Assembly: GCA_013420905.1 (NCBI GenBank)
Contig: JAAXNY010000005.1
Span: forward strand, 1,736,001 to 1,800,000
Length of the DNA: 64,000 nucleotides
Origin: Collybia mongolica
Lineage: Eukaryota > Basidiomycota > Agaricomycetes > Agaricales > Clitocybaceae
Direction of reading: 5' to 3'
This document shows, one piece after another, positions 20,862 to 32,034 of the stretch. The notes beneath the pieces were generated by a model. It searched no databases and was not told where the DNA came from. It saw nothing but the letters and a program-made list of their open reading frames with translations. The position numbers were made by a program, and so were the translations under genes. Position 1 is the stretch's first letter, and every line of letters starts with the position of its first letter.

Positions 20862-22010
20862 TTCCACTAATGTTTCGCGCAGGTTCCTTTCATTGTTGTC
20901 CATATTTAAGGCTAGCCACATTCTAGAACGCAGTCACACAAAGCTTAGTATATCCGTAGTTATGAATAGATGTTGTAATGTCAAATTCTCAAGCGAATCC
21001 TCAAGGGGAAATACACCTAAGCATTCGTCGCGGCAAATTCGCCAGAAACAGAAGCATATTGCATCCATACCCAGCATACATCGTAAAGAAGGGTTTGCAT
21101 AATTACTTACCTACAAGTGCCATACGGCACGTGAGAATCACGGAGGCGGGAAGTGCGTACGTACAAGGAAGAAGTGAGGGTGGGGTAGTGGGGGGAGTGG
21201 AGGGAGCGGGGGGGGGGGAAGGGCGATGATCGTGGCGCAGGACGGAAGATCAAGATTAGGATCATATATGAAAAGATGAAGCTGGAAGTGAAGGTGGATT
21301 GTATGTTTTTGTGGGGTTTTGTATTGATAGTAAGGTTCGTGCGTGAACCATGTATAAAAAGACGTGCCGAAGACGGGAAACAAACAAGCCAGATACCGAA
21401 TGACAGAAGTAGGTGGAGGTTGAAATATTAGTGGCGGTAAGTGATAATACCGGTGTGGACATCAAAAACAGGACAGAAAACACTAGCCAAGGTGGGAAGC
21501 GGGGACGCGCAGGAGGACAACATCCAAATATGACAATACTTGGATTTGGTCCGTTTGCACTCAATGAGCGTCCGATTGAAGACGCAAATATTTTCTTTCC
21601 CATAACGGAAAGAGAGTGTGCGGGTGGAAGGAGGCGTGACTCCGAACCATGATAAACGCAAATGGTGAAAGTGCTTCCAGTGTATGAGAAGGGCCGGTCA
21701 TCCCTATGGACAGGATGGATATGTCGTCGAAATTTGGGAGGGGCCCGAGGTGATGAGACAAATAAGAATGGTAGAGGCAGGTCGGGCCGGATATTCACAG
21801 GATAATGAGAAAAAGTACACGCGTATGGCTGGAAAAAGAGAATCCGGAGATAAACCGCGATGAGCACAATTGTTCATCAGGGTTCCGGTCGAGTGTATTG
21901 TAGGATGACGAGTGACAAGATAGCGATAAATGGAAACATGAGGTCTAAGGGGGTGATGGCCGATCATGTAGTGGCACTGGTCCTGGACGGCGAGTGGAAA
22001 AGAAAGAGCC
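20862..22010. other. Convergent intergenic region UBA1 / cyclin gene
   Basis: This holds the 3' flanks of two convergent genes. A G-rich run at about 21170-21220 includes a stretch of nine or more G. Long open frames on the minus strand (21262-21867) have no recognisable domain and low-complexity composition, so they were not called as genes. Confidence 0.5.
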
Positions 22011-24512
22011 TCATGCCCTAAGCCAAGCTGACTGGTATGTGGGCATGGGGGCAAAGTTCGACGTAGGATAGGAATAATAATTAGACCATTGGGCTTCGAC
22101 TCCGCTGAGGGGCACAAATTCGTTGGCAGTCATGCGGAGATCACTGCAGCGGTATTCAGATAGTGATTGTGAATAGGAGCGCATGTGACTTCGGGCCTGA
22201 GCGGTGTCCTGGTCGGAAGAAAGAGATTGTGATCGAGAGTGAGATAGCGCATTCTGGGGAACATATGGGTAGGAATTGAACACCGGTTGGCCAGGATGGA
22301 TTGTAGGAAATTCGAATCCATAGGCAGTTTGTGGTTTGTGGGTGACATAGCCTTGAGGCGCCCAGTTCAGATGCGAGAACGTGATCTCCTGGTGAGGCAA
22401 ATACGGCGCAGGGTAGGAGGCAAGGTTGTGTGTAGGCATCAAGGGTGGCTGTACAGCAACATACTGACCACTGACACGATTCCTTTCCCTGTGAATGGGC
22501 TCATCACCCGCAGGACTCCATTTAGCAGGGGGAGGAAGGGACTTCCCCATCTCTTCTATGCTGCGGCGATCCCAGTTTTGCCCTTGATCGATAGTCATGT
22601 TGACAGTAGTGTGGGTTTGCTGGGTGTGCGAGCTCCTGAAAGATCCTGTCCCACTAATCCGGCGTCTTGGAAGATATTCCTCTCTCAACGGACCGTCCTC
22701 ATCTAGGTCGATCTCAAGAACCTCAGCCGCCATGGCCTGCTCTTTCTCTAGCTTCTCCTTTTTGCGATCCTCGAGCCCAAGAAACACGGGCTGTGGAAAA
22801 GGGGAAGGGGAGCAGGCAACCGGTGCCCGAATGATCTCGTCAAGGGCTTTGCGAACGATCGAATGTGGATTAGTCGAAGGTCGGGAGATAGGCTGGGGGT
22901 GAGCAAGTGATGACAGTGTCATATGGTATGTCATAACATGAGTGAGCCATTTCGACCAATCGCACGAAGGGACTGTCAAGTCATAAGTAAATATGTCAAG
23001 CGCAAGCGATTCCAATCTGTTCAATGTTTGAATAGGAACATTGGAGATATTGTGCCTGTTATACGCGATATCATTAACGATGGTCGATGATGCAAAAGGG
23101 TTTTACCATACCATGTCTTGTTGGAAAAGGTGTGATCATCCAACCATTTGTTGGCCAGCATGCAACCTAATACTATGAGGCGAAATGGAGCACTCGCTTC
23201 ATTCGCCTCTCTATCAAGGCCAGAAAATGAATCCCCCAATAGTGCAGCCCTAAAACGACCTTCCTTAATGAACTCTGGTCCGAGAGGAGCAGCGTTGAAG
23301 TAGACGGGCAACCGCACGATGTACCAGATGGCCAAGAACACAGCCGATGGTTGAAGGAGAGTAGATAGCAAAAGTGAATGGACAGAACTGGCCAGGTAGA
23401 TCGGCGGCATCGTCGTATACATATTGACCGCAACATTTCTAAGTTAGTAAACGTATCCGATTTAGCTTTGATTCTCTACAGGTAACAAGCACAAAAACTT
23501 ACGAGGGTCGGGAGAAGAACGACGGTAAACTGTGACCGGTGGTACACACTTTCCAGACATAGTTCGCAACCCATTCCGACAATGGTTCAGCAAGTTTCCT
23601 GTAGCCTGCTGTAGCACTCGGAGTGATAATTTCTGGTGCAGGAGGCGCGGCCTCGCGAGGTTGAGACACAATTGGTTGGTAGGAGAGCTCAAGCGGGTAG
23701 CACTGCGACCCATATATCTTAACCTGATGATTATTCCCCTGGACGACCATGTTCGAGAAAGTGTCATCACCATCTATGTATGGTTGGGCGGTGGCCACAG
23801 CACGATCCACGAACTCGCCAAAGGGTGTAATCGGCCCTAGGGGGCTTGAGCCCACGTCTTGGCCACTCGCCGTACCTGGAGACTCTTCTTCAAAGATTGG
23901 CGTGAAGGCACCCCTTTCGTATGTTTCTTCGTCACATGCACGATCTATGAGAATCAAGCCATGAGACCTGATGCCTTGGATGTGAGACTGATCCTCGACT
24001 ATCATCCCATCGACATCGTTTCTCGCAGGCGAGGTGGCACTCCATTGACTCTCATTATTAAGATGACTCTGGTTCATGGCGAAATAGTCAGAGCTCATCT
24101 CGTCGTCAGCGTTGCCGTCTGATCCTAAGAATCCTGACACTGTTTCTGCGGATAATTGACCAGGTGCTTGGAGCAAGGTATAAAGGGGCGGAATACACGC
24201 TTCCGCGTGTGCTCCTTTAATAACGGACGCGTTTCCCGCGGCAGTCAACCCTCGATAAAAATCCTGCTCTGCACGTTGGCCAGAAAGGCGTAAATCGTCC
24301 TCCCAAATTCTGCGCGGCTTTGTCCTCCTCCAGGATGGTAGCGAACTAATCCACTGCTCGCGGGTGCCGAATGAGGGCGGGGGCCCTGTGGGGGAGACGG
24401 GCAGTGTGCGAGTCAGATTCTGGAATGGAATGATCAGACTGTCACCACAGTTGACTTTCTTGACGACTGGGTGTGCGACTTGTTTGGGGTGACGTGGGAC
24501 AGGAACCGGCAT
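22011..24512 (-). CDS. Cyclin-box protein, Pho80/PCL-like fold
   Basis: Three exons (24512-23503, about 23437-23106, about 23048-22011) give a protein of about 780 residues. The N-terminal 330 residues are disordered. The middle carries the cyclin box: FLAIWYIVRLPVYFN, FRLIVLGCMLANKWLDDHTF, SNKTWHNISNVP and LNRLESLALDIFTYDLTV. This pattern fits fungal Pho80/PCL-type cyclins, which bind and direct CDK partners such as Pho85. The C-terminal half is rich in Pro, Ser and Tyr and includes a Lys/Glu helix (DRKKEKLEKEQ). Splice joins KTW-HNIS and RPS-NVAV are clean GT-AG. The specific cyclin subtype is uncertain. Convergent with UBA1; its start faces a long intergenic region. Confidence 0.8.
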
Positions 24513-26850
24513 CTGAAAGTGGGGGACAGACTAGAGAAAAGCACCAACACCACGAAATACGTGAAGGTGGTTGCTAGACTCCGATCTCGATGTTGCTCCT
24601 TGGTGTAAAAGGAGCGAGTGTTGTGAGACTAAAGAAAGGGGCGGTCGTAAGGGCTGTCGTAAACGGCGAAAAAGCGGACAGAAGCAGTGGAAGGGCGACT
24701 GGCTGATTTGGCAAACGCGCAGCGAAGGCGTGCCTTTTGGATTGACCGAGTAGAAAAAAAACCGACAGAAGAGAGTGCTGGCTAGGTGTCAGCCTTTCGT
24801 CCAGCTGCTGAGATCCTTTACTATCCGGAGAAACAAGGGAAACGGCCCTCTTCAATCTTTGCCTAAGTTGTCGGTGGTGAGAGCTAAGCAACAGAGACCT
24901 GGCAACTAGAATCGACAGAAGAGGGTCGATCCGCCTGGTGGTGAGAGATGAACGATTTTTCTTCTCGTCCACAATATATTCAACTAACATTCTTACGTAA
25001 GCATGACTCCCAGGGCCGCTCTGTTTGCCGCTCAAGTTGCCACCCTAGCTGCATCAACTCCCATTTGCCGCGCCTTGACGCTCCTACATACGTATACGTA
25101 CACCATCCGAATGTACGGCATTATATACACCTCGCCGTACACCTTACCGCGCCGCAGCGCTGACTTGCTTTGTCTCTCTCACCACGGGTCGGAACCCCTT
25201 GGTATCACTGTCTGCTGACTTGGCGTGTGTTCAGGCCTCATGGAGACGTCGGTTGTTACCGCGCCCATGCCATGCCAATCCTTCTTGAATCTTCGTGCAT
25301 CTTGCGTCCCATCACATCTCCAAGATCCATGGTCTGGAAGTTATCATACAATTCCCCTCCATCGATTGGATCTGTACATGACTCGTTTTTTTACCAACTT
25401 GTCACGTTGCTAGCCTGAGAAATATTCCAAACCCCTAATACAGACGTAAACCTAATTTTGTGTGTACGTTTTGATCTTCATATCCTGCACTTGTTCATCA
25501 GCGCAGTTGGGTGCTGTGCCACACGAGGGCGTCTAAGGGCGGCCTGTTGGCCTCCTTTTTACGTCCGCTTTGGGAACTTCGTTTTCCACACGAAGCCCGA
25601 AGCCGGCCCTGTCGACGTCTTACAAGCCCCCGAGCCCACAATCGTAATAATATTCTTGTCAGATGGCCTGGTTTTACTGCTCAGGGGAATTCAGGTGAGC
25701 TGGACACGTTTCAATTAACCACTTTCAGAATTTTTGATTGACCGGTGTGGTGTGTCTGCGGCACTCGGACGCGTGTACGAATCCTACACCCCAAGATATT
25801 ACTTGCGGAACCCCGAGTGCCGTGCAGAAATACGTTGACCCTGTACCTATTGTGGTCGCCGGTCTACAGAGTTGCTACTAGTTGGGGTGTCAATAAAATG
25901 CCTTCAAACTCTACAATGGTGTCTTCATTATTGCCCTGTCCCTGGTCCCTGGCAGAGATTTATGCGTCTCTATAAGTACTTTTCTAGTTCGACAACCCCA
26001 AATATAAGGTGCCGTTCAAGACAACGTACCAAACCTACCATGAGAAATCTGCTATATATCTGCTTGGTGGTAGCCGGGCTTTATTACCCGAGGTTGGCCG
26101 CTGGGCTGGACATACTTAGCAACGAATCGTGGGAAGATTAGCCACATACGAATTTCGATATTAGTATCGTTTACCGAAAAGTAATTTCTGCTCTGATTTT
26201 TTTTCATGTTCGAGTTTTTATAAACCGTCGTACATAATACAGTTGCGGTTATCTATTACGTAATAAAACATGCCAGCTGATAGTGAGATTCCGAGTTCGA
26301 AGTTTTGAGAACGAGGTATGTACTCTTTTCAACTGAGGGAGAACTGATGGCTTTGTAGTTATTCTAAGGAGTGAACCAAAATATAAATATTTATTTTGGG
26401 CTGGGGTGGTTGGCAAGGTTCTAGCAACCTGACATGTACCAACCATCCCAGAGCACAGCTTACAATGGTTATGTTAGGGCAACTACTGAAAGAGATGCAT
26501 GAATGGGAGATATTAGACAGAAGCTACAAGATCAGTGGTGATTCATTTCTCATACTGTTGAACTTAGCAGCAAGGGAAGGAAAAAGCGAGAAATAAAAGA
26601 GTGAATTGAGATAAGGAAATAATGTACATAATTGCTCATATAAATACACAAATAATATAACTCCTATAGTAATAGTAAATCATATGTGAGTCCGTTATAA
26701 AAACAAATGCGAAACTAATATGTCCATGTGACTGTACATGTCATGTGAAATGTCTGTGTGATGTGAATAGTAAGCCGGATCACCCTATTCTAACACATAC
26801 ATGTTAAAAAGACCTTGAAGATGGAGCAAGGTTGTGTTGTCATCTTTGTT
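24513..26850. other. Intergenic region, no supported gene
   Basis: Upstream DNA of the cyclin gene, then about 2 kb without a recognisable gene. Open frames are short and overlapping on both strands. A 34-codon frame at 26040-26141 begins with a signal-peptide-like MRNLLYICLVVAGLYY, but nothing else supports it. From about 26150 the DNA becomes AT-rich toward the retroelement relic. Confidence 0.45.
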
Positions 26851-27179
26851 GAGGAAAAAGGTTAAATTTCTTGTATTTTCTGCCAGTAATGCAAGAAACT
26901 TGAATGAGACTTCCATCAGCCTTTGAGGGCTACAGCATTGGGTTCAAGACCCTGGAGTAGTAACTCAGTGGTGTTCCCAATGCAGAAGGAGTGACTGTGG
27001 AGAATCTCAAGTCCAGTTACTAGCCAGATTCCATTGCATACAGGGAGGAAGGAGTCACAAGTCCAGGCATCCCACCTGCAATCTGCAGTTTTGTTACCAA
27101 AAGAGGAGCATTGTCAGGAACCAATGTGTTCACTGGTCAATGCCACAGGAAAGATTGAGTTGGATTACTCAGGTCATCT

Positions 27180-27630
27180 CATGAGATGAGACTGATATCT
27201 GCACTGGTGAAACTGGTTGTCTTGGACCAGGGAATGTGAAAGGTCAAGTAAGGTACATTGGACCAAGAGGTACCTTTTGTAATGTCAATGCCTCTTGTGA
27301 TGTGGTATCTTGGGTCAAATCTCTGTAGCAATGGTGGTACTGTTTCACCTAAATGACAGGTGCTCCAAAAAATTGTCTCTACCAGTATGAGCATGGCAAT
27401 ATCTTTTGAGTTGGACACTGAGAGAGCATGACATAGGGCATATATGTGGGCCATGGTGACTGGATGTTGAGGATGACATTTACTACTAGGAGGGGTGAGT
27501 TTCAGGATGGCTTTTGTGATTATTTTGATTTGGTCTCCTATACCATACCATGGTGCACCATGTAGGTTATGCCAGAAATGTAGGCCAGCTAACCAGTTAT
27601 TGGCACAGCTGCCAATTCAGCTAAGAACAT
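27180..27630 (-). pseudogene. Tyrosine recombinase, catalytic part (DIRS-like)
   Basis: The frame reads GSCANNWLAGLHFWHNLHG, then HPVTMAHIYALCHALSVSN, then FWSTCHLGE and LTFHIPWSKTTSFTSADI. In Agaricomycete recombinases of this group the same region has a pattern like FWxCCRLGEL, in which the Arg is the first catalytic residue. Here that Arg is His (CHLGE), so activity is lost even where the frame is open. The frame is separated from its N-terminal part (28400-29680) by about 0.9 kb of sequence that I could not assign. Confidence 0.6.
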
Positions 27631-28642
27631 TGATAATAAGATACTGGAGGTGGTGACAGTAACAAGTCTGTCAGGGATGTGTTGCAAAAATGCTACTATC
27701 TCTGAACGGGTTCTCTCCAAAAAAGTAGAGGTGGTTCTCAAATCTAACAAAGTTGTCAGTGAACCAAATAGAATGAGGGGAGAGCTACCACAAGGCCAGC
27801 AATTGAAAATGGTGAAAATGAGTGAATAAAGAAGTTTGAAAAGTGGCTTATAATCTGTCTGACTGAGTATATGACTTCCTTTGGTGGTGCAAAGTAAGTG
27901 AAATTCACTACTTAGGACACAATGCCTTAAGAGAGCATATGAGTCTGGGTAGTGCTTCAAATGTGAATGAGAGCAGTTTTAAAGTGTAAAGTGAAGGGGA
28001 ATGTAAAGTTATTATTTTCTACAGTGAAGTACAGAGGTTTTATACTACCAGGACTACATCTAAATGGAGTCTGTAGAGTAAAATTTCAGAGAGTGAGCAA
28101 AGCAAGACTGTATTGGACATAATAATTAGGAATAAATCACAAAAGTGGCAAAGTAAGTAATCTAAGTAAAGAAAGTGTACCTGTTTCAACTAAATGCTTG
28201 ATCTGAATGGAATCCAAAAGTGGAACAATTTAAAACCGAAGTCTGAATGTCAATCAGGGTCCTCAAGGCAAGTTAGGTGTTGCTGAAGAAAGTAATATAG
28301 CACCTAATTTGGTACCTGGTCTAGGTCCAAAATGGAATGTGGACAAACTGGTGAAGTCACTGAGTCCAAACTGGCAAACAAGGGGGCAAATGAGTGTGAG
28401 TGAACAGGCAAATAAAGGTAATGTATGGTGAATTGATGGTAGCTGGCAAAGGAAGTGGTATGTGCAATCCAGCAATGCTGTGGGACATATAGTGTGAGCA
28501 AAATGCAGTGAATTGGCAAATTAACATGCCTAGAGTGTAGCTAGGCTTGTCAGTGGGCATGTGCAAATCTTCATTGATGTTGTATTTATCACAAAATTGC
28601 AAGAAGCAGAGCAAACCTGCAGCATAGGTTGAGCAAGTATCA

Positions 28643-28650
28643 GGTACAAG
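28643..28650. repeat. 8-bp target-site duplication, left copy
   Basis: GGTACAAG directly before the MITE; identical to the copy after it at 29339-29346. Confidence 0.8.
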
Positions 28651-29338
28651 TAGGCTATAGCACAGGTACGGGTAACCTGTGTGGGTTGCGGGTATGGGTA
28701 CCCATGGGTTAGGGTACAGGTCATACTCTAGTAACCCGTAACCCATACTCAACCTGTACCATAGATAGTGCTGCCAGATCTTTGTATCCCATACTCAACC
28801 CATATTGTAGATAGTGCACGGTTCCTGACCACACATGTTTAAAGTATGCGAGCTTGTGTCAAGGATGTAGAACTGAAACAAGACAATGATCAGCAATTGA
28901 GCAATTGTAGAATAAAGAAGACTCACCCATAGCAATCCAGTAAGTTTCTGAAGTGTCCGTGAGCAAATAATAACAATTAAGTGTCTTCTTCGTGATTCTC
29001 ATGGCTGCTTGGATTGCTGGGTTGTTGCCACTAGTTTGCTTGATTGCGTTGGTGAAGTATGTACGTGTCGATATGGTCCATGGCCAGAATTACTGTTGAG
29101 ATGTTAAGGCCATTGCTTTGAAAATTGAACTAGAGAAGCTGGGGGAACTGTTAAGGATTCGAGCTTAGTTTTACTATATGTTTTTGTCTACTGCAAAAAC
29201 CCGTGTGGGAACCCTAACCCGTTGCTACCCACCCATACCTGCTCTGATTCTACCTGCGGGTTGATGGGTTGCTACCCGTGCAGGTACAGGTACAGGTCAG
29301 CCTTGTCATACCCGCAGGAGTACCCGTGCTATAGCCTA
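28651..29338. mobile_element. hAT-like non-autonomous element (MITE), 688 bp
   Basis: It begins TAGGCTATAGCAC and ends with the exact reverse complement (13-bp perfect terminal repeats), flanked by GGTACAAG on both sides. An 8-bp duplication is typical of hAT elements. Inside the ends are runs of GGGTACGGGTA and ACCCGTACCC-like motifs, seen in other fungal hAT families. No transposase frame is present, so movement would need an enzyme encoded elsewhere. It holds 17 CpG dinucleotides, whereas about 750 bp on either side have one each. Confidence 0.8.
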
Positions 29339-29346
29339 GGTACAAG
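29339..29346. repeat. 8-bp target-site duplication, right copy
   Basis: GGTACAAG directly after the MITE; matches 28643-28650. Confidence 0.8.
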
Positions 29347-29819
29347 GCTTGCAAGTGCAACATTGATTAAACAATGATGCAACTCTATGGAGAAGGCAGT
29401 GTTGTTGAGTGCTTCCTGCTGTAAGGAAAATGGTGTTGACCAGTGAATGAAGTGGTCTCTTGCTGGGACCAATGGCTGATGAGATGACAGGACAATGATG
29501 TTGTTGCTTCTTAGTTTCCACATGGAAGCTGGTGGAACCTGTTGTGAACCATTAGTTGAGAGGGGTGAGCAGTAGCCAAATGAATTCATATTTGTAAGAA
29601 GTGGGGATGAAATGGAATTCAAACTTATGATATGGCTGACTGTGAATAAAATAAAATATTTGAGTCTATGCAATATGATCAATTAAGAAGTGATGAGCAA
29701 TTTCATCAGGTAGTGGTACATGGTATGTGATTTTGTCTATGTATTGTCCAAGTATGCCTCAGGAAATGGGGTCTGCATGATTAGAGTTAGACAAGACATG
29801 AATGAATGAAAAGGAGATA

Positions 29820-30140
29820 TTTGTGGTAGTTATGATTACTCCTGTCCGGCAAATAGAGAGATTGGACTCAAAGTTATAACTGCAGCCTTTGTTGTATGCA
29901 CCAATTACACCTCAAATGTCAGAGTAAAGAAGAAGGTGAACATCATGATACCCAATAGTTGTAAGAAGCAGTACAGCAAGTTCTACAGCAATGGTTTCAA
30001 GCTAGCCTATGTTATAACCACTTATTTACTAGGCATAAACCAGTTTCCATGCTGACCATTTGAGGCCAATCACTATCCCAATACCCCAGGGTGTGGAAGC
30101 ATCAACCCATAAATCAATATCAAGGGGTTCACCTTTTGGA
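29820..30140 (-). pseudogene. RNase H-like domain of DIRS-like element
   Basis: The frame reads DIDLWVDASTPWGIGIVIG, then ETIAVELAVLLLTTIGYHD, then YSDI-stop-GVIGAYNKGCS. The first Asp (WVDAS), the Glu (AVEL) and the Asp of YSD match the acidic catalytic residues of RNase H. A stop follows YSDI where family members usually read YSDNQG. Decayed, but order and spacing are clear. Confidence 0.62.
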
Positions 30141-30589
30141 GATAGGCTCCTTGATGGTACTGGAGAATTGAGCACTATTGCCCATATGTGCAAGGAGGAT
30201 AATATGGAGGGAGGAGGATAGCAAGATGCATAAGGGTTTGAGGTAAAGGAGGATGGAAATTGAGAGAGGGGTGGAAGGAATGATCACATGTTGAGGTAGA
30301 CAAAGGTGAGATAAGAGAGGGAGCTGCACAATTTCTGGATGACTTTTAAATTCATCTGTACATGAGAGAACATTGCAATCACTGAGTCAATGTGACCTTT
30401 AGATGTTTCTCATATGCAATGGTAACACAGCAATCTCAGAGAGACAATATGAAGCCTACAAATTGAAATATGGGTGAGAAGTCCTAGCCTTTTGACTGAT
30501 GCCAGGGTACATGGAGGTGGGCAATGCAATCAAGGGCAGTGGGTCAATCACAGTCAAATAAGTGCACAGAGAATGGAGAGGGGAAGGAC

Positions 30590-31360
30590 CCAGATGCAGA
30601 TTGAAACCAAAGTACAACAATGTCATCAACCCATTTGGCAAATGGACCAATACCTTTCTTCTTCCAGATTGCAATCATACTATTAGCAATTTCACCTTGG
30701 AGGCCATGCACAGAGGCAACACCAAAGGTGATACAATGTTCAACAAAGAATTGATCACAATGTATGATTGCCATTGCTTATTTATGTTCTGGGAGGACAG
30801 GTGTTGTATGATAGGCTACTTCAATGTCAAGTGAGTAGGCTTCAGCTCCCTCTGGAGCAGAAGTGACCTTGGGGCAGTATGAGTAACAAATAATGTTTCA
30901 TAAAGAGAGGTACAAGACATGGAGGTTAGGATTAATCACAGTAATAGGTTAAGGAAGGAGAAGTACTGGGCAAGGGAACATGACAGCCAGTTGGAAGAAG
31001 GGAAGGAAGCCATAAAAGATAAGAAGGAAATCTTGTGTCAAAAGGACAAGCCAATAAGGAGGCAGGTAAGGAAGGAAATCCATATGCAGGAAGGTGTATT
31101 GAGGAAGGAAGAAGGGTGCCATATCAAGAAGAGGACAGGTAAGGAAGGAAAGAACATCAAGAAGAGGACAAGTAAGGAAGGAAAGGAAGGGTGGAGGTAT
31201 TAGAAGGACAACATACAATGTTAGTGACCTTGGCAGCTGTAGTCTAGAGAGTAGGAAAATCATCTGAATTTATGAAATTGTTGACCAAGAATCCATCTTC
31301 ATACACTTTGGAGGAATGTTGGCAGATCTGAATCTTGTCAGGTTGACCAAGTCTGTGCTT
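30590..31360 (-). pseudogene. Reverse transcriptase domain of DIRS-like element
   Basis: Blocks in order are SSKVYEDGFLVNNFINSDDF, AYSLDIEVAYHTTPVLPEH, CITFGVASVHGLQGEIANS and GIGPFAKWVDDIVVLW. The LDIEVAYHTTP block holds the first catalytic Asp, and WVDD holds the catalytic pair. WVDD in place of YxDD is usual in this Agaricomycete group. An insert of about 330 bp separates the first and second blocks. Confidence 0.65.
30930..31205. repeat. Purine-rich low-complexity insert in reverse transcriptase
   Basis: Strongly purine-biased on the plus strand (AAGGAAGGAA, GAAGAGGACA motifs). A unit of about 33 bp, ATCAAGAAGAGGACAGGTAA, occurs twice at about 31124 and 31157. It interrupts the RT between blocks normally adjacent. 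It could be an insert or a pyrimidine-rich intron of the minus-strand gene. Confidence 0.6.
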
Positions 31361-31689
31361 ATTGATGGCAAGGATGAAGGGGGTTGTTACAAAGGTGCCA
31401 TTGAAGATGATTTCCATTTTGTTATAGGAATAGGGTCTGGACATACAACCAAGTCAGAGTTCATCACATAGGAAGGAGTCAAGAAAATCTTCATAGCCAA
31501 TGCAGGAGAAGTAATTTGGAGGTGTTTGTGTTGATGGAAAGTTGAAGATGCCTCTTGTAATAGGGAAGCTGTGACAAATGTAATTAGCTATAAAAGGAAA
31601 GTTGGGTAGAAGTCCATGAGAAATGAGTTCATATTCAAAGTCATCAGCATTGTATGGAGTAACTTTTTTATGTCAAACTTGCAGTACTT

Positions 31690-31975
31690 CACACTCCCCT
31701 ACATCCTGCAGAGGATTCCAATTGGAATCCAGAATTCTGACAGGAATCCAATTAAATCCAGAGGAATGCAGGAAGATTTTGAGAAAGTTTTAAAACAGAA
31801 AATTCCTTTGAGGAATTCTGCAATATTCCACTTGGATTCCACTTGGAACACAGAATTCCAATTGGAATCATTGGAATTCTGTGGAATTTTGAGGAATTTC
31901 TTACAAAGTGTGGAAGAAGAAAATTCTCAAAGGAATTCCACAACATTCCACTCAGACTCTGATCAGAATCCATAA
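31690..31975. repeat. Cluster of GGAATTCC-type palindromic motifs
   Basis: Dense copies of GGAATTC, GGAATCCA and ATTCCAATTGGAATC in both orientations over about 290 bp. Not coding. Resembles subterminal or MITE sequence, but no terminal repeats or target duplication could be confirmed. Confidence 0.55.
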
Positions 31976-32034
31976 GTTTTAAGTCAAAACAGTCAATAAA
32001 GTCAATAGTATATCCAACATTTTGAAGTACTAAA

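Larger units (their letters stand above)
28400..29682 (-). pseudogene. Tyrosine recombinase, N-terminal part, split by MITE
   Basis: The upstream piece ends FSIELHHCLINVALASLVP and the downstream piece resumes DTCSTYAAGLLCFLQFCDKY followed by INEDLHMPTD. In family members these are adjacent (core-binding SAM-like domain). The 688-bp MITE at 28651-29338 sits exactly between them. Removing it with one target-site copy restores a continuous reading. Confidence 0.6.
26900..31470 (-). mobile_element. Decayed DIRS-like retrotransposon
   Basis: Read leftward, the remnant has a reverse transcriptase, then RNase H, then a tyrosine recombinase. This order defines DIRS-type elements, which integrate by recombinase rather than DDE integrase. 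All domains carry stops and frameshifts, so the element is dead. It is nearly free of CpG. A hAT-like MITE is nested in it (28651-29338) and a purine-rich insert splits the reverse transcriptase (30930-31205). Element ends were not recognised; the limits given are those of the recognisable coding blocks. Confidence 0.68.

Noticed and set aside
20656..20900. Apparent frameshift near the C-terminus of UBA1
   Set aside because: An intron at 20656-20705 (GTACGG to CTCAG) joins KKK to [15 protein letters not shown] and restores the normal E1 ending.
21262..21867. Minus-strand open frame of 201 codons after UBA1
   Set aside because: Low-complexity, no domain, lies in the 3' flanks of convergent genes.
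24574..25035. Minus-strand open frame of 153 codons upstream of the cyclin gene
   Set aside because: No domain or homologue recalled; probably leader sequence of the cyclin transcript.
26040..26141. 34-residue frame with a signal-peptide-like start
   Set aside because: Too short, no intron-linked continuation or mature peptide features; kept only as a remark.
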